NCBI GenBank assembly: GCA_018287875.1
Contig: JAGVVL010000029.1
Location: 1 to 64,000, forward strand
Direction of reading: 5' to 3'
DNA: 64,000 bases
Origin: Nigrospora sphaerica
Lineage: Eukaryota > Ascomycota > Sordariomycetes > Amphisphaeriales > Apiosporaceae
A program made the position numbers and the translations under genes. This document shows positions 12,642 to 22,915 of this stretch, piece by piece. The notes beneath the pieces were generated by a model. It searched no databases, had not been told where the DNA came from, and was given only the letters and a program-made list of their open reading frames with translations. Numbering within the stretch: position 1 is the stretch's first letter; each line of letters starts with the position of its first letter.

Positions 12642-12857
12642 TTGCTATATTTAATATTCAGCACTATGTTTACTGGTTTAGTCAAATAAGTAATTTTTTA
12701 TACAAGGTTTATGACCAATAAAATTTCAATATTTTATCGGATTCACTTATCAAAATATTGCACAACTTGAATAAGTTTTTATATGATGAAAGTGTTCTAA
12801 CTGCCTTATCGAGTGATATATAAAGCGTCCATTTTTTATTAGTATCCGGGGTGATTA

Positions 12858-15236
12858 TTGTTATTCTGGTCCATCGCGTTTTTATTAGGGGTTGCGTTTC
12901 CTACTACCTGGTCGATTGCCCCCTCTATATGGATCCTCTCTTTTGGTATTACGCTCTCTTTAATCGCAATAACCATTTGTTCTACGTATTACCCTTATGA
13001 CCTTAAGATAATTTCAGCCTTTTTGTTAGGGGGATGGTGGTTCTGTTATCAGTTTAGTCTCTGTACACTTAATTTACCTAATGAGTATTTTAATAAACCG
13101 GTCATCGTGTCAGGACGGATCATCTCTTTTCCTGAGACACACAGCAAACATACCACATTTGAGTATAGTATTGATACCATTCATCACAAGCCATGCCGAG
13201 CTATTTCAGTCCTTTTATCTGACTATCATTCTCATGGTGGTCATAGACTACCCCTTAAACGAGGAGAGTATTGGCAATTTTGTATTCGTTTAAAAAGAGT
13301 CAGAGGTTTTTGGAATGTAGGTAGCTTTGATAAGCAAGCATGGTTGTTAAGTAAAGGTATTTTAGCAACGGGCACTATTACCAAAAAGGAGAAAGCAACC
13401 CAGTTAAGTTCAGCTGCTAAACCATACAGCATGCTAAATTTTTGCAATACGATAATAAATGTCTTGTATCAGTGGCGATTAAAGTTAGGTCATTATCTAT
13501 TACTGCATGTGCAAAATAAAGAATGCCTCGGTCTCTTACAAGCTTTAGTGATTGGAGAACGCAAACTCATTTTAGAAGAACAATGGGAAGTCATGCGTAT
13601 CACAGGTACCAATCATCTATTTGCTATCTCTGGGCTACATATCGGTTTTGTAGGCTGGATATTATATAGCTTAACTCGTTTTTTCTGGTTTTGTATGCCT
13701 TCTTTGGCACTATACATACCAATGCAACAGGCAGCTTGCATCGGTGCCTGGTTAGGGGCGTGCCTCTACAGTATGTTATCAGGTTTTGCGCTTCCTATTC
13801 AGCGCGCTTTAATTATGTTTACCAGTTTTACTGTCGTGATTTTACAAAGACGAACTGTATCTATATGGGATGGGTGGTCTGCAGCGTTACTGATTATGTT
13901 AGGAGTAAAGCCTTTTGTTGTATTAAGTGAAAGTTTTTGGCTTTCTTTTGCAGCGGTGGCCACTATTTTTTATGGATTAGGCAATCGTCTTCGCATGAGT
14001 GAAGACGCTGGCGTTATACAGAACTTGTGGAAAAAATGGGGAAAAACTCAATGGATTATTACGATTGGTTTATTGCCCATGACACTATGGTTTTTTCAAC
14101 AATTATCAATCATAGGGTTTTTAGTTAATTTAGTCGCTATTCCTTGTATCGGTTTTATCATTTTGCCTACCAGTCTACTGGGAACGCTTTTGTATCCAAT
14201 ATGGCCCAATGGGTTTCAGGTTTTAATTGTAATTAGTGCAAAATGCTTGTGGTATCTTTGGATGTTATTAACTTATCTGTCTTCTTTATCTTTTGCGCAT
14301 TCAAGCCTTATTATACCAAATGGATGGGTATTATGTATGACTATTGTAAGTATTGTATTATTTATTGCCCCTATTGGTTTTCCAGGGCGTTATTATCTTG
14401 GTGGTATTGGATTGTTACCCCTTTTATTACACTCACCGTTACAGCCAAAGCCTAATGAGTTCTGGTTAACGGTACTAGATGTTGGGCAAGGATTATCAGT
14501 TATTATTCGCACTCACCGCCATACATTGATATATGATACAGGACCTAGCTTTGGAGGGAGATTGGATGCTGGAAATGCAGTGGTATTGCCATATTTAAAA
14601 TATTCGGGCATTAAAAAAATTGACAAGATGATTATTAGTCATGGCGACAATGATCATAGTGGCGGGGCAAAAAGTATAGTTAACGCCATACCCGTTTACT
14701 CAATATTAACCAGTGAATTGACTCGTAGCCCTGTCTCAAAAGCCTGTGCATGCCGTAGAGGGCAAACATGGAACTGGGATGGGGTAGAGTTTAGTATACT
14801 ACATCCAGGAGAGGAAGAATTAAAAAGTAATGATCGTTCTTGCGTATTAAAAGTGAGTAATGGGGTCCATCATTTACTGTTGCCTGGAGATATTCATCGA
14901 AAAGGTGAAAAAATACTATTAAAAAACAATCCGGATTTACATACGATTAGTTTTTTGCTAGCTCCTCACCATGGGAGCAAGACTTCTTCAAGCCCGGCTC
15001 TTGTTCGCCAACTATCTCCTAAACATGTATTGTTTTCTGTAGGTGCTTATAATCGCTTTTCTTTTCCTAATGCCGTCATTGTCAACCGCTATAAAGATTA
15101 CCATGCTTATTTACACTCTACTGATCAAAAGGGCATGATCACCGTTTGCTTTGGAAAAACTAATGATCAACTCACCATGCATAGTTTTTATGAGAACTAT
15201 AAGAAAATTTGGCATCAACCCCTTCTTAAAGGCTAG
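12858..15236 (+). CDS. comEC: DNA uptake channel ComEC/Rec2
   Basis: ComEC carries single-stranded DNA through the inner membrane during natural transformation. The 792-codon frame is intact. The N-terminal membrane and OB-like region is followed by the competence domain with the signature FAISGLHIGFVG, several membrane helices, and a C-terminal metallo-beta-lactamase domain with SHGDNDHSGG and LAPHHGSKTS. The start is TTG at 12858. An in-frame stop at 12852-12854 rules out extension, and GGGG about 7 bases upstream can serve as ribosome binding site. It converges with pgpA with a gap of 3 bases. Confidence 0.94.
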   Translation: MLFWSIAFLLGVAFPTTWSIAPSIWILSFGITLSLIAITICSTYYPYDLKIISAFLLGGWWFCYQFSLCTLNLPNEYFNKPVIVSGRIISFPETHSKHTTFEYSIDTIHHKPCRAISVLLSDYHSHGGHRLPLKRGEYWQFCIRLKRVRGFWNVGSFDKQAWLLSKGILATGTITKKEKATQLSSAAKPYSMLNFCNTIINVLYQWRLKLGHYLLLHVQNKECLGLLQALVIGERKLILEEQWEVMRITGTNHLFAISGLHIGFVGWILYSLTRFFWFCMPSLALYIPMQQAACIGAWLGACLYSMLSGFALPIQRALIMFTSFTVVILQRRTVSIWDGWSAALLIMLGVKPFVVLSESFWLSFAAVATIFYGLGNRLRMSEDAGVIQNLWKKWGKTQWIITIGLLPMTLWFFQQLSIIGFLVNLVAIPCIGFIILPTSLLGTLLYPIWPNGFQVLIVISAKCLWYLWMLLTYLSSLSFAHSSLIIPNGWVLCMTIVSIVLFIAPIGFPGRYYLGGIGLLPLLLHSPLQPKPNEFWLTVLDVGQGLSVIIRTHRHTLIYDTGPSFGGRLDAGNAVVLPYLKYSGIKKIDKMIISHGDNDHSGGAKSIVNAIPVYSILTSELTRSPVSKACACRRGQTWNWDGVEFSILHPGEEELKSNDRSCVLKVSNGVHHLLLPGDIHRKGEKILLKNNPDLHTISFLLAPHHGSKTSSSPALVRQLSPKHVLFSVGAYNRFSFPNAVIVNRYKDYHAYLHSTDQKGMITVCFGKTNDQLTMHSFYENYKKIWHQPLLKG

Positions 15237-15239
15237 GTT

Positions 15240-15746
15240 TTATACAAAGTAATGTATCAAATACAGTAATATACTTGCATAAACGCCTGCTAAGATATCA
15301 TCTAACATAATACCGATGCCACCATGGACTTTTTGGTCTACTATATTAATTGGCCAAGGTTTGAATATATCAAATATTCGAAATAGTAGAAGGCCTAATA
15401 TTGACCAAGTTAAGCCCACTGGTGCATTAAGCATCGTCAGTAAGTAACCACAAATTTCATCCCAAACGATAATGGGATCATCTGTCGTTTCTAATACTTC
15501 TTCTGCAATCGAGCAAACGACAATGCCTACCATGATAAAAAACAGTAAAATAGCTGAATAATAAAATGTTGAAAAAGTCTGCAATACATGATGAAGCGGT
15601 ATTCCTACTAAAATAGTAGACAACGTGCCGGGTACGATGCGTATTAAACCGGTCCCGAAACCAAAAGCAATAAAGCAAGCTGGATAGCGTATAGAGGCTT
15701 TGATATTTTGTATCTGCTTTCGTATAGCGTAATTGTTGATAAACAT
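15240..15746 (-). CDS. pgpA: Phosphatidylglycerophosphatase A
   Basis: PgpA dephosphorylates phosphatidylglycerophosphate to phosphatidylglycerol in the inner membrane. 168 residues, intact. Family landmarks are FGFGTGLIRIVPGTLSTIL, the DDPIIVWDEICGYLLTM motif with the catalytic acidic residues, FRIFDIFKPWPI and HGGIGIMLDDILAG. Four membrane segments are apparent. It is usually found near thiL and nusB, but here it stands alone, divergent from rpoD. Confidence 0.94.
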   Translation of the reverse strand: MFINNYAIRKQIQNIKASIRYPACFIAFGFGTGLIRIVPGTLSTILVGIPLHHVLQTFSTFYYSAILLFFIMVGIVVCSIAEEVLETTDDPIIVWDEICGYLLTMLNAPVGLTWSILGLLLFRIFDIFKPWPINIVDQKVHGGIGIMLDDILAGVYASILLYLIHYFV

Positions 15747-15883
15747 TATAGGTAATGTAGTATTACTAAAAATAATTTAATGATATAATTCAAACTATTT
15801 TCTATTTTTAAAATAAAAGTATTTCCTTAGTTTAGTTAGAATTAAAGTATCTATATCTTTAAAATATAACAAATTATGGATAG

Positions 15884-15912
15884 CTTGAATACTTTCTTAC
15901 AAGACCCCAAAT
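15884..15912 (+). promoter_or_regulatory. Candidate sigma-32 promoter upstream of rpoD
   Basis: CTTGAA at 15884-15889, a 15-base spacer, then CCCCAAAT at 15905-15912, two bases or fewer off the RpoH -10 consensus. It lies about 70 bases before the rpoD ATG. E. coli rpoD is known to have a heat-shock promoter, so the location makes sense, and the spacing agrees with the grpE promoter of this window. Confidence 0.6.
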
Positions 15913-15982
15913 TACTGTTGGCTTGTGTTGAAATAAGCTCGTTTTATTTATCATCTTGCGATTTTATTAGAGATTCTGTGAT

Positions 15983-17996
15983 ATGGAACATGATCAAAGA
16001 CAACTACCTTTAAGTGATCTCATTTTATATGCTAAGAAGCAGCAGGGATTTATTACACACGCAGAAATAAATGATTATATCGAGGCAAATGATTATACAT
16101 TGGTAGAGTCAAACTCTACAATCTTTGAAGATATTGTAAGTGCCTTAGAAGATGCCAATATACAGGTAGTAGAGACGGTACAAGATGTAAATAATGAGCC
16201 TAATGAAATAGAGGCTAGTGCTGAAAGCTATAGCGGACGCTTAGCGCCTGAAGAGCATGGATTAGATTCCACTCGCTTGTATATGGCTGCTATGGCGCAA
16301 TTTAAATTACTGACACGTAGCGAGGAAATTTATTGGGCCAAAGCTATTCAAGAAGGGTATCGAAAAACTTTAGTAGCACTTGCAAAGTATCTAAGTAATA
16401 TCGAACTTTTTTAGGGCAATATGAATCTTATAAAGAAGGGAATATAAAACTAAATGAATTTCTAATTGGTTTTATTAGTGATGAACCTTTTGAGGATGAA
16501 GTAGGTTCTGATGTCTCTTTAACTTCTAATGAGGAGGAACCCCTGAGGAGGATTTAATGTCCGGGGATGATGCTAAAAATAGTAGCGATTCTGAGGATGA
16601 TAGCGATTCTGAAGATGAAGAAACAGAAGAAAAAGGATTAGTCTCTGAAAAAGGGTTATCTGATGGAGAAGGAGAAGAAAAAGAGTTAGCTGCTGAGAAA
16701 AAATTATCTGATTCAGAAGAGGAAGATTCTGATTCAGAAGAGGAAGATATTGAAAAGAGCAAGGATTCTGGTCCTGATCCTGAAGTAGTCGAGACTCGAT
16801 TTGCCGTATTAACTAAGTTATACGAGGAAGCGCGTAGTCTATTTGAAAAAAATGGGTTTCATCACCCCGCTACTCAATTAGCTTTAACTAATTTAGGCAA
16901 TGAATTTCAAAGTTTTAAATTAAATCCTAAACTGCTAGATAAAATGGTAGATACTGTTTCAGGGCTAGCAAAGATAGTCCTTGCCCAAGGAGGGTCGATC
17001 CGGTCATTATGTGAAACAAAAGGAAGAATGCCGTCTGATGATTTCATAAAATGGTTCATTGGTAATGAAACGAATATAGATTGGTTAAAACCTTATATTG
17101 CAAAAAAGAAAAATACGGACAAAATTAAGTCGGTTCAAGCCGAAGTAAAACAATTACAGCAAAAGCTAATTGCAATAGAAAATAAAACGGCATTATCTAT
17201 ACAAGATATTCGTGATATTAATCGACAAGTATTAGAAGGTGTTAAACAAACTTCTAAGGCAAAAATAGTAATTATCCAAGCTAACTTACGTCTAGTAATT
17301 TCCATTGCTAAAAAGTATACCAATCGAGGCTTGCAATTCTTAGACCTGATACAAGAAGGTAATATTGGTTTAATGAAAGCAGTCGATAAATTTGACTATC
17401 GCAGAGGTTATAAATTTTCAACTTATGCAACTTGGTGGATTAGACAAGCTATTACACGAGCCATTGCTGATCAAGCTCGGACTATTCGTATCCCAGTGCA
17501 TATGATTGAGACGATTAACAAACTTCATCGAGTCGCAAGACAAATTCTGCAAAAAACAGGAAAAATAGCGACTGCTGAGCAATTAGCAAAGGTCATGCAA
17601 TTACCTGTCGAAAAAATCAATAAAATTCTGAAAATTTCAAAAGAACCCGTTTCTATGCAGACTCCTATTGGAGATGGAGATGATGGATCTGTCTTAGGCG
17701 ATTTTGTGGAAGGATCTGAGGTATCTCCTCTAGACTATACAATGTCTGAAGGCTTACGTACCGCAGTACGCAAAGTATTGAAGACTTTAATACCGAGGGA
17801 AGCTAAGATCTTGAGAATGCGTTTTGGCATTGATATGAATACAGATAGTACACTTGAGTATGTAGGTAAACAGTTCAATGTAACCCGTGAGAGGATTCGT
17901 CAGATTGAATCTAAATCTCTTTTAAAATTGCGTAGCCCAAACCGAGCACATTTACTGAATAGTTTTTTAGATGACTTCAGTGATTCCGCAGAATAG
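15983..17996 (+). CDS. rpoD: RNA polymerase sigma factor RpoD (sigma-70)
   Basis: Primary sigma factor. Region 1.1 is at the N-terminus, region 1.2 is [20 protein letters not shown], and the non-conserved region includes [13 protein letters not shown]. Region 2 is the near-invariant block [17 protein letters not shown] to [18 protein letters not shown]. Region 3 follows, and region 4 ends with [18 protein letters not shown]. Two single-base losses, in the T run 16407-16412 and the C run 16540-16543, split the frame early. Together the parts give about 672 residues. An acidic Ser/Asp/Glu insert of about 85 residues (16530-16785) is much longer than the acidic stretch of E. coli RpoD. A heat-shock-like promoter precedes it. 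Confidence 0.95.
16584..16619 (+). repeat. 18-nt tandem repeat inside rpoD
   Basis: Two 18-base units beginning AGCGATTCTGA lie head to tail and differ at only two positions. They encode SDSEDD and SDSEDE in the acidic insert of RpoD. In-frame units suggest that the insert grew by replication slippage. Confidence 0.8.
16707..16748 (+). repeat. 21-nt perfect tandem repeat inside rpoD
   Basis: Two identical 21-base units (starting TCTGATTCAGAAG, ending GGAAGAT) encode SDSEEED twice. The unit is a multiple of three and keeps the frame. It is the second repeat pair in the same acidic insert. Confidence 0.88.
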
Positions 17997-18012
17997 CTCT
18001 AAATAGAGCTAT
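17993..18012. terminator. Hairpin spanning the rpoD and pit stop codons
   Basis: ATAGCTCT, a 4-base loop AAAT, then AGAGCTAT: a perfect 8-bp stem between two convergent genes. One arm holds the rpoD TAG, the other the TAG of the phosphate transporter gene. No T run follows on either strand, so it is at best a weak or bidirectional terminator. Confidence 0.4.
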
Positions 18013-19009
18013 GCGACTAATGAGGTGAGGTACATAATAAGCGCTGCTATTGAGCCAGAGCAAGGAACGGTCATTAGCCATGACCATAAAATACGATGTA
18101 CCGTAGACCATTGAACATATTGGGTGCCTTTTGATAACCCGCTACCAATGATTGCACCTGTTACCGTATGAGTGGTCGAAATAGGCAACCCAAATTTATT
18201 AGCAGTTAACAAAGTGATAGCTGCACTACTTGCAGCACAACTTCCAGTTAACGGCGTAAGTAACGTGATTTTTTCACTCATGGTATGCATAATGCGCCAT
18301 CCTCCAAACAAAGTTCCTAGCCCCATGACTAAGTTACATGACAGGACGACCCAGCTCGGCACGTAAAAAGTATCTCCTAGCAACCCTCCAGAAAATAAAA
18401 GAATAGAAATTAATCCCATCGTCTTTTGTGCATCATTTCCTCCATGCCCTAAGCTTAAAAAAGCAGCTGAAATGAATTGAATAATTTTAGCCCATTCGGT
18501 CGTTTGGTTATTAAAGGCAGGGTAAGAGAGTATTTTATTGAAAATAATGACTAATACTGTACTGGCAATCAGTCCTAAAGTGGGCGAAAGAATTAATGCT
18601 AATAAGACAGGCAATAACCCATTAATATTTAAAGCAGCGAACCCTCCCTTAATTAGAGTGGCACCGATTAACCCCCAATTAATGCGTGAGAAGAACTAGA
18701 CGGAAGGCCTAAATGCCAAGTAATCAAGTTCCAACTAATTGAGCCAGTTAATGCACAAAATAACAGGGTAGGGGTCACTGCCTCTGGAAAAATTAGACCT
18801 GCTCCTATTGTATTAGCAACATTCAGTTTAAAAAATAGAAAAGCAATAAAATTAAAAAAGGAGGCCCATAAGATCGCAGGAAAAGGTTTAAGCACCCGGG
18901 TTGCAACGATGGTTGCCACAGAGTTAGGTGCATCGTGCAATCCATTTAGGAAATCAAAAATAAAAGCGACAAATACTACAAAATAGATAAATGTCGGAGT
19001 ATCAATCAT
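18009..19009 (-). CDS. Inorganic phosphate transporter, Pit family
   Basis: A low-affinity phosphate permease of about 333 residues. The twin Pit signatures are present: FDFLNGLHDAPNSVATIVATR at the N-terminus and SLGHGGNDAQKTMGLI in the second half, with PSSSSHALIGG and ISTTHTVTGAIIGSG as the paired re-entrant motifs. One missing base in the C run 18672-18676 (G on the coding strand) breaks the frame exactly in the glycine run of ALIGG. About ten membrane segments are predicted. No PhoU-like partner is adjacent. Confidence 0.92.
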
Positions 19010-19239
19010 ATCGTTTTAGGGAAATAGCATTAAATAAATAGTTTTTTATCATTCAGAATGTTAAAAAGCCGTGCCTGAATTTATGTGAAAATTACTAATG
19101 ACTTGAATAGGGATAGTGACGTGCATAAACATATATTTTAAGGTGAATTGAGTACCTTGGTGCTATATTGATGGATTAATATGCGCATAATGGGTGCACT
19201 ATACTCTATTATTTTCAAAATGGGTAGTCTTTGTTGACA

Positions 19240-21411
19240 CTATTCATTAAACAGTTCAAAACTAGTGAGTCCTGTGACGGTATCTACTTTTGTGACTTTA
19301 ATACGGACTATATCTCCCAGCTGATAGGTTTTCTGTGAATGCTTCCCTTGAAGTAATATTTTTTAGCATCAAATGAATAATAATCATCTTGCATCGAACT
19401 AATATGAACTAAGCCTTCTACCAAATTGGTTTGTAAGGATACAAAGAACCCAAAGGCTGTAATATGAGTAATTTTTCCAAGAAAACATTCTCCTAAGTGA
19501 GTTTCCATGAGTTGTGATTGTAGTACTTGGGTGACATGTCTAGTTGCTTCATCCGCTCGTCTTTCAGTCATCGAGCAGTGTGCTCCTATCCCTTCAAGGC
19601 TTTTCATATCATAGTAAAAAACATCATTTTTTTGGTGTCGAGCGAGTAAATAGTAAATAATTCGATGAATAATTAAATCAGAGTAACGGCGAATTGGAGA
19701 AGTAAAGTGAGTATATTCAGAGTAGGCTAATCCAAAATGTCCTTTATTAGTAGAGGAATATATGGCTTGATTCATGGTGCGAAGCACCATGGTTTGAATC
19801 AGCTCGTTATCCGCATGCTCTTTACTCTTTTCTAAAAGAGTTGAAAAATCGCTTGGTTTAGGTGTGCGGCGTAACCAACTGCCAAAACTGATGCCTAATC
19901 GTTTGGTAAAATCTTTAAAATCATTAAGCTTTTCTGGAGAAGGGGCCTCATGAATACGAAATAAAGCTGGTATTTTATTCGCTATTAAAAATCGTGCAGT
20001 AGCAACATTAGCCATTAACATACATTCTTCAATGATGCGATGCGCTACATTTCTTTTGTTAGCTTGAATATTATTAATTTTACCTTGTGCATCTAATAGA
20101 ATTTTTGCTTCTGGTAACTCAAGATCAATAGCCCCTCGAATTTTCCTAGCTTGGTAAAGAATTTGATAGAGTGTATGTAAATTTTTAATTGGATTGGCAA
20201 TGGCTTGGTGCCGTGCAGGATATTGATCAGTTTGTAAGTATTCTGCTACTTCGTTATAAGTTAAACGAGCTTGTGACTGAATAGTAGCAGGATAAAATTG
20301 ATAACTGAGTAGTTTGCCTTGTAATGAAATCTGCATATCACAAACTAAAGCCAAACGCTCTACTTTAGGTTTTAATGAACACCAATCATTCGATAAAAGG
20401 TCAGGTAACATAGGAACGACCTGGTGCGGCAAATATACAGAATTGCCTCTTAAATAAGCTTCTTTGTCGATCGCAGTCCCCGGGCTAACAAAATGACTGA
20501 CATCGGCAATTGCTACCAATAAACGCCATTGTTTTTTTCTTGATAGCAGTAAACAGCATCATCAAAATCTTTAGAATCTTCTCCATCGATTGTCACAAAA
20601 GGTAAGGATCTTAAATCCATTCTTTCTATCGCATCAGATTTTTCCTTTTGTTTTTGTAAACGCTTTACCTCATTTTGAATGGTTTTTGACCAGTTGTTAG
20701 GTAGGTTATACATTTGAATGGCCATTAAGCTTTCTATGCCTTTAGTATTTTTATCTCCTAAGAGTTGAATAATTCGACCTTTTGGAGGGTGATGTAAATC
20801 AGGCTGTTGGATAATTTCTAATAAAACAATTTGACCTGGTTTAGCATTGGCTTGAGAGCCTGGAGGTATATGAATGAGATGATTAATCGATGGATGCGCA
20901 GGAGTCACAACTGGGGTATTATTTTCTTCTGAATAATATCCTACTAATTGTTCTGTATGACGTTCTAGTATCTCGACAATGGAGCCAAAGCGTTTATTTT
21001 GAGTGGTTTCTTGTGTAATACGAACTAGAACGCGATCATTAAGAAATACTTGTCGCATTTGATAGACACTTAGAAAAATGTTTGGGCTTCCATCTTCTGG
21101 TGTTACCCATCCAAAGCTTTCTTTGACTCCACTAATTTTTCCTTTTAAAAAAATAGAGTTTTTAACAAGATTATAACCTTTATTACGAGACCAAATGAGT
21201 TGACCATCTCGGCACATGGCTCTTAATCGACGGCGTAATGCTTCTGTTTGTTCTTCTCCTTCTAATCCGAGTAAGCTAATTATTTTTTGACGCGTCATAC
21301 TTTGATTGTTTTTTTCAGTAATGACAAAATATATTCTCGACTAGGAATGGGGTTGCTATATTTTTCTGCTTCTCTATCAGCACAAGGATCTACAATTCTT
21401 TTGATGTTCAT
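19240..21411 (-). CDS. rnr: Ribonuclease R
   Basis: A processive 3'-5' exoribonuclease for structured RNA. The true start is ATG 21411, giving an N-terminus with DPCADREAEKYSNPIPSREY, typical of RNase R. Then follow the helix-turn-helix and cold-shock domains, the RNB domain with DFDDAVYC and SEYTHFTSPIRRYSDLI, and an S1 domain ending in KVDTVTGLTSFELFNE. Three single-base losses interrupt it, at 21309-21315, 20532-20538 and about 19350. The third would otherwise remove the end of the S1 domain. Length across the breaks is about 724 residues. Confidence 0.93.
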
Positions 21412-21500
21412 TCTTTTTAAATAATAATGTTAAATGTGGGTATGAATTTGGATAAGGTAAATTGGGGGCAAAACTTTTTAGTCAGTATACCTGTATGCCC

Positions 21501-21530
21501 TTGACACGCCTAGCTATAAATTCTTATAGT
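21501..21530 (+). promoter_or_regulatory. Strong-looking sigma-70 promoter in the rnr-rsmH gap
   Basis: TTGACA at 21501-21506 and TATAGT at 21525-21530 are separated by 18 bases. Both hexamers are at or one base from consensus, well above the background of this region. It points toward a terminator 92 bases downstream with no reading frame between. Confidence 0.55.
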
Positions 21531-21536
21531 GGGTTC

Positions 21537-21657
21537 TATTTATTGCTTTTAGAAGCAAAATACTTTATTCCAGTTTAAGATACAGTTTTTAAGTGTTACA
21601 GAACAGGCATGAATTAGAGGGTATGGCTTGTTATCTTAAGCCATAGCATTTTTATTT
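21537..21657 (+). ncRNA. Candidate small RNA between rnr and rsmH
   Basis: This is the inferred transcript of about 120 nt from the promoter at 21501-21530 to the hairpin terminator at 21622-21659. It contains a 5' hairpin (TTGCTT, loop TTAG, AAGCAA at 21543-21558) and no plausible reading frame. It does not resemble RNase P RNA, 6S, tmRNA, or the GGA-rich CsrA-binding RNAs. It could instead be the start of a long leader for rsmH with early termination. Confidence 0.4.
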
Positions 21658-21659
21658 TG
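21622..21659 (+). terminator. Rho-independent terminator
   Basis: TATGGCTT at 21622-21629 pairs perfectly with AAGCCATA at 21638-21645 (8-bp stem, 8-base loop) and is followed by GCATTTTTATTTTG. The T-rich tail is on the plus strand only, so it ends rightward transcription. Confidence 0.6.
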
Positions 21660-22007
21660 TCCATTCTTTTTAGCCCATTTTCATACTTTTGTATAGTGGT
21701 ATTCAATGTTGATCTAAAAAGTTAAGGTGCGATAATTTTTCTAATCTTAGGCTATATATTTTACCGTACCTTATACTAAAATATTCCATTACAGTAGAAT
21801 TGGCTAAAACGAAGGCTCATCGTGGTGATTTCTCAATGCAGAAAAATTTTATCATAGCGAGTTTAACCGGTTTGTCATGATGCGAGCTCGGCAGTTGCTA
21901 TAGAAAGAAGGAAGCTAGCTTGTAAAACTCTAAGAGAGGTACACTTAAGCGGCAACATTCAGGAAGTTATTTTTGTAGTTATTTTTATAATACGAGGAAT
22001 AATTATT
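21660..22007. other. Gap of about 350 bp upstream of rsmH, no gene seen
   Basis: mraZ is normally found directly before rsmH, but no frame here resembles it in any phase, allowing for one-base losses. RNase P RNA, often found at this spot in gammaproteobacteria, was also sought through its conserved GAGGAAAGTCC and ACAGAA elements, without success. The stretch presumably holds the rsmH promoter. Confidence 0.5.
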
Positions 22008-22915
22008 TTGTCATTACACCGACCTGTTTTAGTGAATGAAGTGCTAGATAGCTTAAAAATTATACCAAATGGTGTTTACATGGATTGTACATTTGGTCAA
22101 GGTGGACATACTGCAACACTTTTTAATCATCTGGGTTCTGAAGGCCAAGTGATTGCAATTGACAAAGATCCTGCTGCAGCTGCTTATGTAATGAAGCACT
22201 TTCCCGAAGAAAAAGGTTAACTTTCCACTATCATTCTTTTGCCGAGCTTAAAGATATTGTTGCTAAGCATAATTTAGTAGGTAAAGTACATGGCATTTTA
22301 TTAGATTTAGGTACTTCCGCCACTCAATTGGAAACTCCGGAGAGAGGGTTTAGTTTCTTAAGGGATGGACCACTTGATATGCGTATGAATCCAGCGCAAG
22401 GAGAATCTGCCGCGCATTGGATTGCAAAAGTTTCTATTACAGAAATGATTAACGTTTTTAAAACCTATGGAGAGGAACGATGGGCTAAACGTATTGCGTT
22501 GGCTATTGATCAAGCAAGAAAGCATGAATCTATCAAAACGACTGGTCAGCTTGCTCATATTGTTAAGGAAGCACATCCTCGTTGGCCTAGAAAAATTCAT
22601 CCTGCTACTCGCATTTTTCAAGCGATTCGTATTTATATTAATCAAGAAATGGAAGCGCTTTTACAGGGGTTAGCACAAAGTGCAGAAGTACTAGCACCAG
22701 CCGGGCGATTGGCTGTTATCACTTTCCATTCCTTAGAAGCGCGGATAGTGAAAAAATTTATGCGCAGCACTAACTTAAATGAAGACGCTACACCTAAAAT
22801 GAGTTGGGTTAACACAGGTGTAAAACCAACCGCTAAAGAAATCGCAAGCAATCCTAGAGCGCGCAGTGCTATATTACGTGTGATGGAAAAAATGTATGAA
22901 TGTCGTAAAAACTAA
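22008..22915 (+). CDS. rsmH: 16S rRNA (cytosine-1402-N4)-methyltransferase RsmH
   Basis: RsmH methylates C1402 in the decoding centre of 16S rRNA. It starts with HRPVLVNEVLDSL, then DCTFGQGGHTATLF (SAM site), LDLGTSATQLETPERGFSF and DGPLDMRM, all family hallmarks, and ends with NPRARSAILRV. The start is TTG at 22008 with GAGG about 10 bases before it; no ATG fits. One A is missing in the run 22210-22214. Length is about 303 residues. The end overlaps the ftsL start, as in the classical division/cell-wall cluster. Confidence 0.93.

Noticed and set aside
16526..16762. Ser-rich minus-strand frame of 78 codons opposite the rpoD acidic insert
   Set aside because: It is the complement of GAA/GAT-rich repeats, so its Ser and Phe content is automatic. 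No start signal or family.
21660..22007. mraZ or rnpB upstream of rsmH
   Set aside because: Expected by gene order in gammaproteobacteria, but neither MraZ motifs in any frame nor the conserved RNase P RNA blocks were found.
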